Below, piece after piece: positions 21,812-31,881 of a DNA stretch of 64,000 nt. The notes under the pieces were generated by a model that saw nothing but the letters and a program-made list of their open reading frames with translations, did not search any database and was not told the origin of the DNA. The position numbers were made by a program, and so were the translations under genes. This DNA is from Peltaster fructicola (taxonomy: Eukaryota > Ascomycota > Dothideomycetes): contig CP051141.1 in assembly GCA_001592805.2 (NCBI GenBank), forward strand, positions 806,001-870,000. The letters are read 5' to 3'. The first letter of the stretch is position 1; each line of letters starts with the position of its first letter.

Positions 21812-22522
21812 GATAGTGCCCAGGATAGCTCGTAGCTAGTAGTAACCTCTGTACTCGCATACCTCATCGAAACTCCCAAGCCAACTGTCTCAGGATCCCC
21901 CTCGTCACATTGGGGATTCTTCAGGCTAGAATATCTGACACATACAGGCAATCCCTAATCCAGCGATATGCCTCTCCAATGACAACTCTGTTCAAGCGAT
22001 GGAGAACATCAACAACAAAGCCAGCGGAACAGCATGGTATCTCCGATGTGTCGATAGAGACGATTGAAGACGGACCCTGCTGAGCGGTCGAAACCCTTTC
22101 AACCACAATGAGGAATGGCTACGATATCCCTGATGCGGCGAAAGGGATTCGTGCGTATGTCCCTGTCCGAACGCTGGGAACACTTTCAACAGCAACGAAA
22201 GTCGTTCTAGCCTTGCCAATTGACTGAGTGACCTGTCGTTGTAGCGTTAAGAAGCCTTTTCGACACTGTCGATGACTAGATCAAGGAGACACAGGACGTT
22301 GACGTCCGTCAACACCGTGGGTGAACCCTGAAGTGTGCCTCCCCGCCATCTCTCCCCACTCATAAACAACGTACACAAATATTTCTTGAGCGACGCACAC
22401 AGCTTGCATCTATCATCGTCAAGCCACATAACGACTGACCAAGCAGTGTGAAAGCTGTATAACATTCCAGAACACGATCTGCAGGCACATCACACGAACA
22501 TACGTCCCACACGACCGCTGCG
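21812..22522. other. Intergenic upstream of SES1
   Basis: About 710 bases without a credible frame. Expected to hold the 3' UTR of the upstream gene and the SES1 promoter. Confidence 0.5.
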
Positions 22523-24030
22523 ATGCTCGACATTAACGACTTCATCAAGGAGCGTGGTGGTAATCCTGAGAAGATCAAGGAGTCACAGCGCCGACGCCAT
22601 GCGCCCGAAGAGATCGTCGACGAAGTCATTGCCTTGTTCGAAGAGCACCGAAACGTACAGTATGTAGGAGGCACAGAGATGGGCGCAAAGCTCAACAAGG
22701 TGCAGAAAGACATGGGCTTGAACAAGAAGAACAAGGGAGATCCAGCAGAATTCGAGAAGCTCAAAGCAGAGAAGGATCGCTTGCAACAACAGAAAGCACA
22801 GCTGGAAGAGGAGGCAGCAGAGAAGCACAAAGCCTTGCTCAGGAAGGCTAAGAGCATTGGCAACTATGTGCACGACTCGGTGCCGATCTCAAACAACGAG
22901 GACAACAACACACTGGAGCGAGATTGGACACCTGAAGGCGTCAAGGTCGAGAAGAAGGACTGCCTCAGCCATCATGAAGTGCTCACACGACTTGACGGGT
23001 ATGACCCAGAACGTGGAGTCAAGGTGGTTGGACATAGAGGCTACTGCTTGACGGGTTACGGTCTGTTTCTGAACCTCGCACTGATCAATTACGGTCTAGA
23101 GTTCCTCTTTAATAAAGGCTACAAGCCGAATCAGCCACCATTCTTCATGCTTCGAGAGGCTATGGCGAAGACAGCACAACTTGAAGACTTCGACGAGCAG
23201 CTGTACAAGGTCACAGAGAAGGAGAACGACCCAGCTACAGACAAGTACCTGATTGCAACCTCCGAGCAGCCTATCTCAGCATTGCACGAGGGTGAATGGC
23301 TCACAGAGAAGGAGTTGCCGATTAAGTACGCAGGCTACAGCACAAACTTCCGCAAGGAGGCTGGATCTCATGGAAAGGATGCTTGGGGTATCTTCCGAGT
23401 ACACCAGTTCGAGAAGATCGAGCAGTTCATATTCTGCAAGCCAGAGGATTCGTGGGAGCACTTCCAGCAGATGATCAACACTTCAGAGGAGTTCTACAAG
23501 TCACTGAAGCTGCCATACCGAGTGGTGGCTATCGTCTCAGGAGCGCTCAACAACGCAGCGTCTAAGAAGTACGATCTAGAGGCATGGTTTCCGTTCCAAG
23601 GAGAGTACAAGGAGTTGGTGTCATGCTCCAACTGCACAGATTACCAGACACGAGAGCTTGAGATCAGGTATGTTGCTGTTGCCTGACCACAGACCATGCT
23701 GACGAGTGTAGATACGGTCAGAAGAAGCAGACCGACGCTTCATTCCAGAAGACATATGTCCACGCATTGAACAGCACTCTCTGCGCTACAGAACGAGCAT
23801 TGTGTTGTGTGTTAGAGAACTGGCAGACAGAGGATGGCCTGGTCGTGCCCGAAGTGCTTCGAAAGTACATTCCAGGCCAGCCTGAGTTCCTACCATACGT
23901 TAAGGAGCTGCCGAAAGATTCTACTTCACAGCGTGCCAAGGGTGCTGCAGCAGGTGCCGCTCCGAAGCTGCCAGCTCAGGGAGAGCTCGTCGAGCGACCA
24001 AAGGCAGTCGCCGAGGAGAAGCGATCGTGA
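22523..24030 (+). CDS. SES1: Cytosolic seryl-tRNA synthetase
   Basis: Exons 22523..23667 and 23712..24030, 487 aa; one intron (GTATGT...TGTAG) late in the gene. Class II synthetase that charges tRNA-Ser. The N-terminus MLDINDFIKERGGNPEKIK leads into the tRNA-binding coiled coil (residues about 30-120). The catalytic core shows the TSEQPISALHEGEWL serine-binding segment, motif 2 (TNFRKEAGSHGKDAWGIFRVHQFEKIEQF region), the cytosolic-type CSNCTDYQTRELEIRYG and the motif 3 region SALCATERAL-like (here STLCATERALCCVLENW). The end is a Lys/Ala-rich tail as in other eukaryotic enzymes. Tail to tail with the GAR synthetase gene, 180 bases apart. Confidence 0.96.
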
Positions 24031-24210
24031 GAAGCTGTAGAAGAAGACCATGACAAGAGGCCATTAGACACATCATCTGCAGTGAACCAGCACAAGCTTA
24101 TTGTGATCAATGGCGCAAAAGCGAACATTATAGATAGCTTGAGGCTAGAAGATCCGACCAGGCATCACGACAATGAATCGAGTCATCTGTTGCATGAGAC
24201 AACTATCTCC

Positions 24211-25553
24211 CTACTTCAATGCTCGATGAGCGATATCTCTTCGGTATTGCATGCCCTCAAATTTGATCAGCTCGACTCCTTGATATGCCCGAGCCACTGC
24301 CTCCTTCAATGTGCTTGCCGTAGCCGTAGCAGCGATGACACGACCTCCGCTCGTCTTCAGCTGTCCATCATCACTGATGCTTGTACCTGCATGGAAGTGG
24401 TAGATGCCCTGCTCTGTTGGCTTTTCCACAGCCATCGGCGTACCCTTGGCATAAGAGCCTGGGTAACCTCCAGCGGCAACCACAACTGTGCAAGCACTCA
24501 GCGGTGCGATCTTGAGCTGGTATGAGGCGAGACTGCCGCTACAGCAAGCCAGCATCAGCTCTGCGAGATCTGACTCCAACAACGCCAGACACGATTGCGA
24601 TTCTGGATCGCCAAAGCGCACGTTGTATTCGAGCAGCCGTGGACCGTCCTTGGTGAGCATGAATCCAGAGAACAGACATCCATGGAAAGGAAAGCCTTCA
24701 GCTCGCATGCCGTCGATCGTCGGCCTGAGCACTGTGCGATCTATCTCGTCGAGCTCTGCTTTGCTTGCTAATGGCGTTGGCGCATATGTACCCATGCCAC
24801 CTGTGTTTGGTCCAGTGTCACCTTCGCCTATTCGCTTGTGGTCTTGTGCTGGAGGAAGTGATACGATCGAGTGGCCGTCTGAGAGCGAGAGAATGCTGAT
24901 CTCATTGCCTTCGAGGTACTCCTCAATGACGACAGAGTTGCCAGCATCGCCAAACTCCTTGTTGAGCATGATCTCAGCAAGAGCTGATTGAGCCTCGTCT
25001 GTCGTCTCTGGAATGATGACTCCCTTGCCGGCCGCGAGACCATCAGCTTTGATCACAACTCGGTAGTCGACGTTGTTGAGATACTTCTTAGCAGCCTCGT
25101 AGTCGTCAAAGTTCTCGTATCGTGCAGTGGGAATGTTGTGGCGCTTCATAAAGTCCTTGGAGAAGGTCTTGCTGCCCTCCATAAAAGCTGCTTGTTTCGA
25201 AGGACCGAAACATTGTAGCTGTGTATGCGTCTTGAAGTAGTCGACGATACCAGCCACAAGTGGTGCTTCTGGGCCAGGCACGAGGAAGTTGAGATTGTTC
25301 TCCTTGGCATGCTGAGCCAGAGCAGGGAAGTCCTCTTGAGAGATACCTGAGATGTTCTGGCATTTCTGTACGCTGCAGCTTGTGAGTTGCACATTTCATG
25401 AGTATGGCTTTGTCGTCCTTACCCTGCTGTGCCACCGTTACCAGGCACGACGTGGATGACTTCGACCTGTGGTGATTGTGCAAGCTTCCAAGCAAGTGTA
25501 TGCTCACGACCACCATTACCTACAAGAAGTATACGCAATTTGCTCGAAGCCAT
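24211..25553 (-). CDS. Phosphoribosylamine-glycine ligase (GAR synthetase), stand-alone
   Basis: Exons 25553..25423 and 25372..24211, 430 aa. The ATP-grasp enzyme makes GAR from phosphoribosylamine and glycine in purine synthesis. Clear parts: LRILLVGNGGREHTLAWKL at the N-terminus, VVIKADGLAAGKGVI, VVIEEYLEG, GPNTGGMGTYAPTP, FSGFMLTKDGPRLLEYNVRFGDPE, and GGYPGSYAKG near the end. The intron is chosen so that NGGTAG joins VQKCQNISG. In most fungi this domain is fused to AIR synthetase (Ade5,7). Here the frame stops just after RRDIAHRALK, and the 180 bases before SES1 cannot encode the missing domain. So it is either a true monofunctional enzyme or a split gene; AIR synthetase must be elsewhere in the genome. 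Confidence 0.93.
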
Positions 25554-26179
25554 CTCCGTCGCTTGAGAATTCACTCAGGACGCAGTACTGAAATCGGTGT
25601 GGCAGTAGTCAAGAACCTCGTGGCCCATGGATATTGTACAGAGAAAAATGGTCATTGGTCCAAAATTTCCTCCACTCACTTGGGAGAGCCATTGGCTCTA
25701 TTCCGACGTTGGCTATACCTCCACGATGGAGATGAGATCTTGCGCATCCTGATATCGGAACGTTATATTGCCAGAAGTGCCAACGGTATCGCTGGCATCG
25801 ATGCACAACGAACTGGACCACACATTGACCACCTGCACAGACAATGCCGAAGCACGAGACTAGCGACACAGCCACAGTGATGTCAAGTGGCGCAGTAACT
25901 ACGTACAACGACGACTCTTTGGCGCAAGCTTCCTGCTGCACTCGACGATCCGGCTACGGCTTTGTAGGCAGCAATGGAACGATCACTTTCTACACATTTC
26001 GCACTGAATACTCGTATCTTACCAAGGTAACCTCAGAGGCATGAGTTTCTCGTCTTCCTCAGCTCTATCAGCAACCACGAGCACATCCCATCAGGCATCA
26101 ACGTAATTTCTGTACGCCCTAACGAGATAAGTCACGTCCAACAGCGTTGCCGCGTCACGGTACGCGCACTGTCGCAAGG
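25554..26179. other. Divergent promoter, GAR synthetase / MINDY gene
   Basis: About 625 bases between divergent starts. No supported gene; frames here are short and overlap in both directions. Confidence 0.5.
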
Positions 26180-28873
26180 ATGGTCACGAAGAAGAACCCT
26201 GAGTCGCTGGACACGCACAGCGGCACACCGCGAGCGAATCCTCCATACCCAACTTCGCCGAACGATTCGTCGAGAGTGCCAGCAGTCGGCGCCAACGTGT
26301 ACTCGCCCTCCGACCTCATAGATATGCGAGATGCCCGCTCGAAACCCAGGAGAGACTCTGATGTCTCCTCACACGGCACGTGGGACACGGACGAGGAAGA
26401 TGACGCGCAAGAGGAGGTTGTAGAGGTACCGAAGCCACTGCGAATCACTCCAAGCAAGCAGAATCTGGCAGATAAGCCCAAGGAGCAACAAGGACAAGAT
26501 ATACCTGCTATACTGAAACCTGGGCCGGCGCAAGCTCCAACTCTAGCTCCGGCTGCTACTCATTCAATGGAATCGTATGCTCAACAGACATTGGCGAATC
26601 CTTGGGCGGACAATGCGCAGATCCTCACTCCGCAGGTGTCTGGTAGATCACAATCATCGAACAACCCTTATCTCAAACCAAAGCACACAGGGGAGTCTAC
26701 CTACCAGCCGTGGACGAACTCGACGCCACAGCAGCCGCAGACAAACTCGACGTCACAGCAGCCGCATTCGCAACCTCCGTCGATCCCACAACCACCACAA
26801 GCATTACCTCCACCGCCTCCTCCTCCACAACCAGTCGAGCTCCCTGCTGTCTCAACCCCTGCACATGAGTTAGCACAACTCTCTCTAGAACCCCTACCTT
26901 CACAGCCACAGAGCAATGTACATGCCATACAACGAAAGCCCATCACACCTCTGCCCGCCAAGAGTGATTCGACGGTTGGAAACGTGATCACTCAAGCTGC
27001 TATCGCTACACAGGCTATGGATCCCTGGCAGCAATCAGCTTCGACTCACACAAACAACGCAATTGGTTCCTGGCAACCACCAGTTTCACCGACTGCTTCA
27101 CAGAAGTGGGGTGACGACGACCTCTATGCTTCTTCCCGGATAGCACTGCCCATACAAGCTCATCAATCGCACGACAGCAGCTTTCCTCCAATACCCGAAA
27201 CGACCAGTCCTCCTCCAAGCACATTGCCTCCGATAAGCACCCAGCAAGCCAACACCGCACAGACTTACGAAAGAGCTCCTCAAACCCCTGGCACGATCGA
27301 ACGACAACGAAATGAACACTATCAGATAAAGCATATCAATTGGCAGGATGGCACATCCATACGTCGATCACCGATACTCACACAAAATGCGAATGGACCA
27401 TGCCCACTGCTGGCATTGGTCAATGCGCTTGTACTCACCACTCCAGCCCAGGCAAATACTGCTCTAGTCGAGACACTCAGGACTCGTGAGCAGGTGAGCT
27501 TGGGTTTGCTGCTCGATGCTGTCTTCGATGAGCTCATGTCAGGCAGGCGTGGCGACTCAGCAGCAGCTCTGCCGGACGTCACTGATCTGTACTCGTTCCT
27601 GCTTGCCCTACACACCGGCATGAACGTCAACCCTCGCTTTGTGTCATCGCCAGGTTCGCTACAACAGGCGGGGTCGTTCGAGCAGACACGAGAGATGCGG
27701 CTGTACTCGACCTTCAACGTTCTATTGATCCACGGATGGGTGCCTGTACCAGGGAACGCGGCGTACCAGGCATTCGAGAGACGAGCACAATCGTTTGAAG
27801 ACGCTCAGAATATACAATTTGCTGAGTCTGAGCTTGAAGACAAGCTGCAAGCAGAAGGGCTCACCAATGAAGAGCAGCAGATACTGCAGGATATTCAGAC
27901 GATCAAGCACTTCCTGAATACATGGCCAACACAGCTGACCGACTGTGGCCTGCAAGCAATCTCCACAACACTGCGATCAGGTCAGTTTGCCATTCTATTC
28001 AGGAACGACCACTTTAGCACAATCTACAAGGAACCTACGCATGGTGCGCTCATGACGCTGGTGACTGATGCTGGCTACAGCTCACATGACGAGATCGTGT
28101 GGGAGAGTCTGGTAGACGTCAACGGAGCGGCCAGTGAGCTATTCAGTGGCGACTTCAGGACCGTCAGCCACAGCCAGGACGCTCAACTCAACCAACAGAG
28201 CTCATCCGGTGGTGAAGGAGGTTGGCAGACAGTGCAAGGCCGCAACAACCAGCAACGTAGTAGCAACTCCAGACCACAGAATAACACAGAAGTTCCTCCG
28301 CCTTTGCCTGGACCACGTCCAACAGCCACAGCCACAAACGCAGACGTTCCACATAATGAGCAAGCAGATCATGACTTTGCATTGGCGCTACAGCTACAAG
28401 AAGAGGAGGATGCGCAACAACGACAGGAACAGGAGCGACGGCGCCAAGAGCAACAACTATCAGAGCAGTTCCTCTCAGGCCAAAACGAAGGTCGACCTCC
28501 CGCAATCCCTCCTCGACGTGGTGGCAGCAGACAATCAACAAGCATACGGCCACCTGTCAACCGACCTGTTGATCAGAGTAGTCCTGATGCGCCGCCCACT
28601 TACGAGCAATCCGCAAGTGATAGGCCGTACCGAGAAGGCAACGGACAGAGTGCTCCACTAAACGCATATGATGAGCTCAGGAGGCAGCAAGAACAGCAAC
28701 AAGCAGCAGCAGCACAGACTGGTCCTCCAGGTGCCAGCATGCAAGGACGTCCTGGTAACCGGTACAATCGACATTCTAGTCAGCTTGGAGGTATGCCTGG
28801 AGGGTATGACGGAAGGAGGTCTGGACAAGCCGCAACTGCACAGGATGCTGAAGAGAGATGTGTAATCATGTGA
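26180..28873 (+). CDS. MIY1: MINDY (FAM63/Miy1) deubiquitinase with CAAX box
   Basis: Single exon, 897 aa, starting at the first ATG in the frame (26180). The N-terminal 380 residues are disordered and rich in Pro, Gln and Ser. The MINDY catalytic domain (about 380-670) shows NGPCPLLALVNALVL with the predicted nucleophile Cys408, and RNDHFSTIY with the predicted catalytic His611. MINDY enzymes cleave K48-linked polyubiquitin. After it comes a ubiquitin-binding MIU-like helix (DHDFALALQLQEEEDAQ) and a Gln/Pro/Arg-rich tail. The last four residues, CVIM, form a CAAX prenylation box (farnesyl type by the last Met), so the enzyme is probably membrane-anchored; the yeast homologues are also predicted prenylation targets. 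No membrane span is visible. Confidence 0.93.
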   Translation: MVTKKNPESLDTHSGTPRANPPYPTSPNDSSRVPAVGANVYSPSDLIDMRDARSKPRRDSDVSSHGTWDTDEEDDAQEEVVEVPKPLRITPSKQNLADKPKEQQGQDIPAILKPGPAQAPTLAPAATHSMESYAQQTLANPWADNAQILTPQVSGRSQSSNNPYLKPKHTGESTYQPWTNSTPQQPQTNSTSQQPHSQPPSIPQPPQALPPPPPPPQPVELPAVSTPAHELAQLSLEPLPSQPQSNVHAIQRKPITPLPAKSDSTVGNVITQAAIATQAMDPWQQSASTHTNNAIGSWQPPVSPTASQKWGDDDLYASSRIALPIQAHQSHDSSFPPIPETTSPPPSTLPPISTQQANTAQTYERAPQTPGTIERQRNEHYQIKHINWQDGTSIRRSPILTQNANGPCPLLALVNALVLTTPAQANTALVETLRTREQVSLGLLLDAVFDELMSGRRGDSAAALPDVTDLYSFLLALHTGMNVNPRFVSSPGSLQQAGSFEQTREMRLYSTFNVLLIHGWVPVPGNAAYQAFERRAQSFEDAQNIQFAESELEDKLQAEGLTNEEQQILQDIQTIKHFLNTWPTQLTDCGLQAISTTLRSGQFAILFRNDHFSTIYKEPTHGALMTLVTDAGYSSHDEIVWESLVDVNGAASELFSGDFRTVSHSQDAQLNQQSSSGGEGGWQTVQGRNNQQRSSNSRPQNNTEVPPPLPGPRPTATATNADVPHNEQADHDFALALQLQEEEDAQQRQEQERRRQEQQLSEQFLSGQNEGRPPAIPPRRGGSRQSTSIRPPVNRPVDQSSPDAPPTYEQSASDRPYREGNGQSAPLNAYDELRRQQEQQQAAAAQTGPPGASMQGRPGNRYNRHSSQLGGMPGGYDGRRSGQAATAQDAEERCVIM

Positions 28874-28988
28874 ATAGCAGCTGTATCAGACTCTTGTCGG
28901 CTGCTGCGTACGCGGTCTCAATGAATGAAAATCACAGAATACTGTCGTCCTCAAAACTCGCTGAGATTAGAATCATGCATACTGTTAT

Positions 28989-29894
28989 CTATGCTACGTG
29001 CTCCTTGACAATCTGTCGCACCTCGTCGTCAGTAAGCGCCTTGATGCCAACAAGAGCGTTGTCATTCTTCTGAGAGAAGTCCACCAGCATGCCCTCACCA
29101 AAAGCCGCACGGAAGATCATAGGAATTCCCCAAGCGTGGAAGTTGCTGGGATCAGCCTTGAGACTGGCGTACGCCTGGTTGGAACGCTCAGCAGTATCCC
29201 ACTGTTCCAGCTTCCAACCATCAGCTCCAGTATGTTCTTGAACCATTTTCAATAGGGAATTGATGGTAATCGTAGTGCCGTGAATCTTGACTTCTCGATT
29301 TGCTGTCTCCTCTGGCTTCTTGAGAACACCTGCAACAGCCTGTCCGACGAGGTACAAAGGAGTCGTGGTGAATGGAACGTCGCCACCATCGAAAAGCTTA
29401 GCTGTCTTCTTCTTAGCATCGACAATGAAGCCGTAGTCGATGCCCCAGTCGAAGAAGGCATTGTTAGTCACAATCGTGTAGGTAGACGCAGTGCCGTTTG
29501 TCTTCTCGGCAAGATACTCTTCTATCTCGATCTTGTCCTTGTATACCGGCAATGCTCGAGCCTCTGATGTAGTGTGATCGCTGCCGAATTCGCTTGGGAT
29601 GATCCTTTGTACACCTTCAGCGATGGCGGCTTGGACGAGAAGCTCTTGCTGGTTGAGACCTTGAGATCCTAGAGTGGATACGATTGCGTCTTGGCCCTTG
29701 AGAGCTGCTCGGATTGAGGACAGATCATCGTAGTTGACGGTAACAGCCTTGACACCTGCAGGGACCTTTGCCGTGGATGCATCACGAGTGAGAGCTGTGA
29801 TCTGGAAGCCCGCCTTGACGAGTTCGCTCATAACAGCAGCGCCGAGTGCGCCTGTAGCGCCTGCAATGGCTACTTTGGTAATTGGAGATGACAT
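28989..29894 (-). CDS. NmrA-like NAD(P)-binding protein (isoflavone-reductase-like)
   Basis: Single exon, 301 aa. The Rossmann nucleotide-binding motif KVAIAGATGALGAAVMSEL (GxxGxxG) opens the protein. Further NmrA/PCBER hallmarks are ALTRDASTAKVPAGVK, DAIVSTLGSQG, RIIPSEFGSDH, and a mid-protein lysine (VYKDKIEIEEYL) where reductases of this group carry the catalytic Lys. No signal peptide, so cytosolic. Members range from NADPH-dependent reductases of phenolics to redox sensors such as NmrA; the substrate cannot be told from sequence. It is the first gene of a 14 kb redox-rich block and lies tail to tail with MIY1, 115 bases apart. Confidence 0.9.
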   Translation of the reverse strand: MSSPITKVAIAGATGALGAAVMSELVKAGFQITALTRDASTAKVPAGVKAVTVNYDDLSSIRAALKGQDAIVSTLGSQGLNQQELLVQAAIAEGVQRIIPSEFGSDHTTSEARALPVYKDKIEIEEYLAEKTNGTASTYTIVTNNAFFDWGIDYGFIVDAKKKTAKLFDGGDVPFTTTPLYLVGQAVAGVLKKPEETANREVKIHGTTITINSLLKMVQEHTGADGWKLEQWDTAERSNQAYASLKADPSNFHAWGIPMIFRAAFGEGMLVDFSQKNDNALVGIKALTDDEVRQIVKEHVA

Positions 29895-30670
29895 TTGTGT
29901 GCGACTGTAGTATGGTGTGATGTATTGAATCGGACTGGAGTGATAGTTACGGACTTACTGTTCTTCAATCTACTTCTTATATCAGTGCGATCGCATGTCG
30001 TCGTCTAATGTGTGTCATAACACCGGTCTTTCGTGATTATGATTATCCAAGCTCGACGGCGGAGTGGAGGATTGCGGAACTGATTCCGCGTGATTGATAA
30101 TGCATCGGGCTGTGATATGGCAGCCGCATTCCTCTCGGTTTTACTGCATTCTTGTCTCCTCCGAGTCTGTCATCGAGCCCGGCCGAGAACAAGCTTGGCC
30201 AGTGTTGTTGCAGCGCGCAATGGCTGTGATGAGAGCACTTCGACTTTGCGATGGTATGCCGCCTGGAGGTGAGTAGTGGTCGGCGCCACAGATCTGTCCA
30301 ATGGTCTAAAGGCACAGCACTGGACTGCTTACTCGGACGATGTGACAACCATGTTGTCGATCGATCATTTCCTTACCATAGCCACGCGCGAACGACGATC
30401 TAGCACCTCAGAGATCTCTGTGCTTGGCTCCAGATCTGCAGATCTGCAGATCGTCCTCCCTTAGCACAAGCCACCACCAGAACGACCGGCGAGATTGCTT
30501 GTGAGCCAAACATTGACACGGATAAGGATGAGGCATGTTGAGGTGCGTCAGATTCCAGGTCGCAGCCGCCATGGACCACAGCTCTGGCCACCACAACGAC
30601 GATGGTCATACACATATCTGCTCTGTACCGACACCTGGTCATTCTCGACAGCATCGCACAAGACACGCTA
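29895..30670. other. Intergenic
   Basis: About 775 bases between two minus-strand NAD(P)-binding genes. A short tandem AGATCTGC repeat, palindromic overall, lies at 30432..30452. No gene seen. Confidence 0.45.
30432..30452. repeat. Short AGATCTGC tandem repeat
   Basis: Two full and one partial copy of AGATCTGC in a row; the array as a whole is a perfect palindrome. It could be a regulatory site or simple chance. Low information. Confidence 0.4.
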
Positions 30671-30765
30671 TCAATTGATTAATACACAAGCCTGCTGGAG
30701 ATGTGCATTGGGCTCGACAGCATCAACCAGCCATCGAGCCACTCCTTCTCTCGACGTCGAGTCAG

Positions 30766-31347
30766 TCAAACCGACCCTTTGCCAGTTTCTCCCATCTTTC
30801 TAAGCTGTAACTGCTCACCCCTTAGCAGTGTCGGCTTCGCCAGCGTCCATTGCAGATCCCACTCCTCGCCTGCGTGTCGCAATTCTTTGTCAACCTCATC
30901 ATGATCTCGCAGCTCGTGGATCATGTTACTGGCTCGAAACAGCAGCTTGAAAGGCAGAGGAAACTGCGACCATGAGCTGCCGGATCCGAAAGCAGACATC
31001 GCTACCAGTCGCTTGACGTTGTGTGCGCGCATTTGCTCTCGTATATTCCGCTGGCTGTCACGAAGGAACCACTGTGGTGCCAATGGCTTCGCGAAAGGGT
31101 TATTGCTGGCTCTGCTGGCTGCGAGAGCCACTATGACTGCCTTGACTGGATCTTCTGGTGTGGCATCGAAAGCTCTCTTGACGTCGTCCTTGTTGAGTGG
31201 TGAGCCTTCGACTATGGTGAGTCCTTGTTGTGGCTCGACGGACGATGTCTTGCGAACCAGGACTGTGACGGTGTAGCCCTTCTTCAGGGCGTAGGCTGTT
31301 GTCAGTGAGCCAGTTCGGCCGGAAGCGCCAATGACCAGGACCCTCAT
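30766..31347 (-). CDS. NAD(P)H-binding (NmrA/SDR-like) protein, C-terminus probably misread
   Basis: The frame gives 193 aa: MRVLVIGASGRTGSLTTAYAL (GxxGxxG Rossmann motif), LNKDDVKRAF, VKAVIVALAAS, NVKRLVAMSAFGSGSS and WTLAKPTLLRGEQ, all typical of the NAD(P)H-binding family of about 220-240 aa. It stops after GETGKGSV. In another frame downstream the sequence continues as VGLTDSTSREGVARWLVDAV and ends ACVLIN, which is what homologues have next. One extra G in the GGG at this point would join the two and give about 225 aa ending at 30671. So this is either a real truncation or a base lost in the assembly. Divergent partner of the FAD monooxygenase. Confidence 0.82.
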   Translation of the reverse strand: MRVLVIGASGRTGSLTTAYALKKGYTVTVLVRKTSSVEPQQGLTIVEGSPLNKDDVKRAFDATPEDPVKAVIVALAASRASNNPFAKPLAPQWFLRDSQRNIREQMRAHNVKRLVAMSAFGSGSSWSQFPLPFKLLFRASNMIHELRDHDEVDKELRHAGEEWDLQWTLAKPTLLRGEQLQLRKMGETGKGSV

Positions 31348-31881
31348 GATTGATTGTTGCTGGAAGAGGTATCACTTGTTCTTGCTTTCTGTCGATCTCT
31401 CTTTCCGATGCGATTCTTGTGTTACTTTCTGCTTCCTCTATGCTGCTCTTGCTATGCTATACACATATATGTTATATACACCTACCAGCTTGTCTGACTG
31501 ATGCTGAAGCCGACGTTAGCAAATTTCGTACGAGCCTCGTACGAGATGTCGGCCGAGCTGTCGGCTTGTAGCACATTCACTTTGTCAGCACTTCCAGCGG
31601 TCAGGGACGTCTGTAAAACACTCGGTTGATAGATTGATGCGAGTTGATGGCTGGGAAACCTGCGAAGATGTCCACAAGGGATGTCCTTGGCGTTACAATA
31701 CCGCCGACATGACCAAAGCGAAGACTTCATCTCGTGCGAGCAGAGCACAAGAAGGAGGCAATGATATTACGACACTTGCAACAGCTATATAACGAGAAGG
31801 GAGCGCACGATAATCTTCTCATATCATCCTCGCAATCCTCAACTAGGACGACAGTACTAAGCTAAGATAACTCTTCCAGCA
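31348..31881. other. Divergent promoter, NAD(P)-binding protein / FAD monooxygenase
   Basis: About 530 bases between divergent starts. Contains the direct repeat at 31527..31545. No gene of its own. Confidence 0.5.
31527..31545. promoter_or_regulatory. CGTACGAG direct repeat in a divergent promoter
   Basis: CGTACGAG occurs twice, three bases apart. GTCGGC follows within a few bases, in GTCGGCCGAGCTGTCGGC. Paired GC-rich half-sites of this kind are typical of Zn2Cys6 binuclear cluster regulators, but the protein that would bind is unknown. Position midway between two divergent genes is consistent with joint control. Confidence 0.35.

Noticed and set aside
24031-24210. Possible hidden AIR synthetase exons after the GAR synthetase
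   Set aside because: Only 180 bases, and no AIR synthetase motif (such as the GVDIDAGN segment) in any frame.
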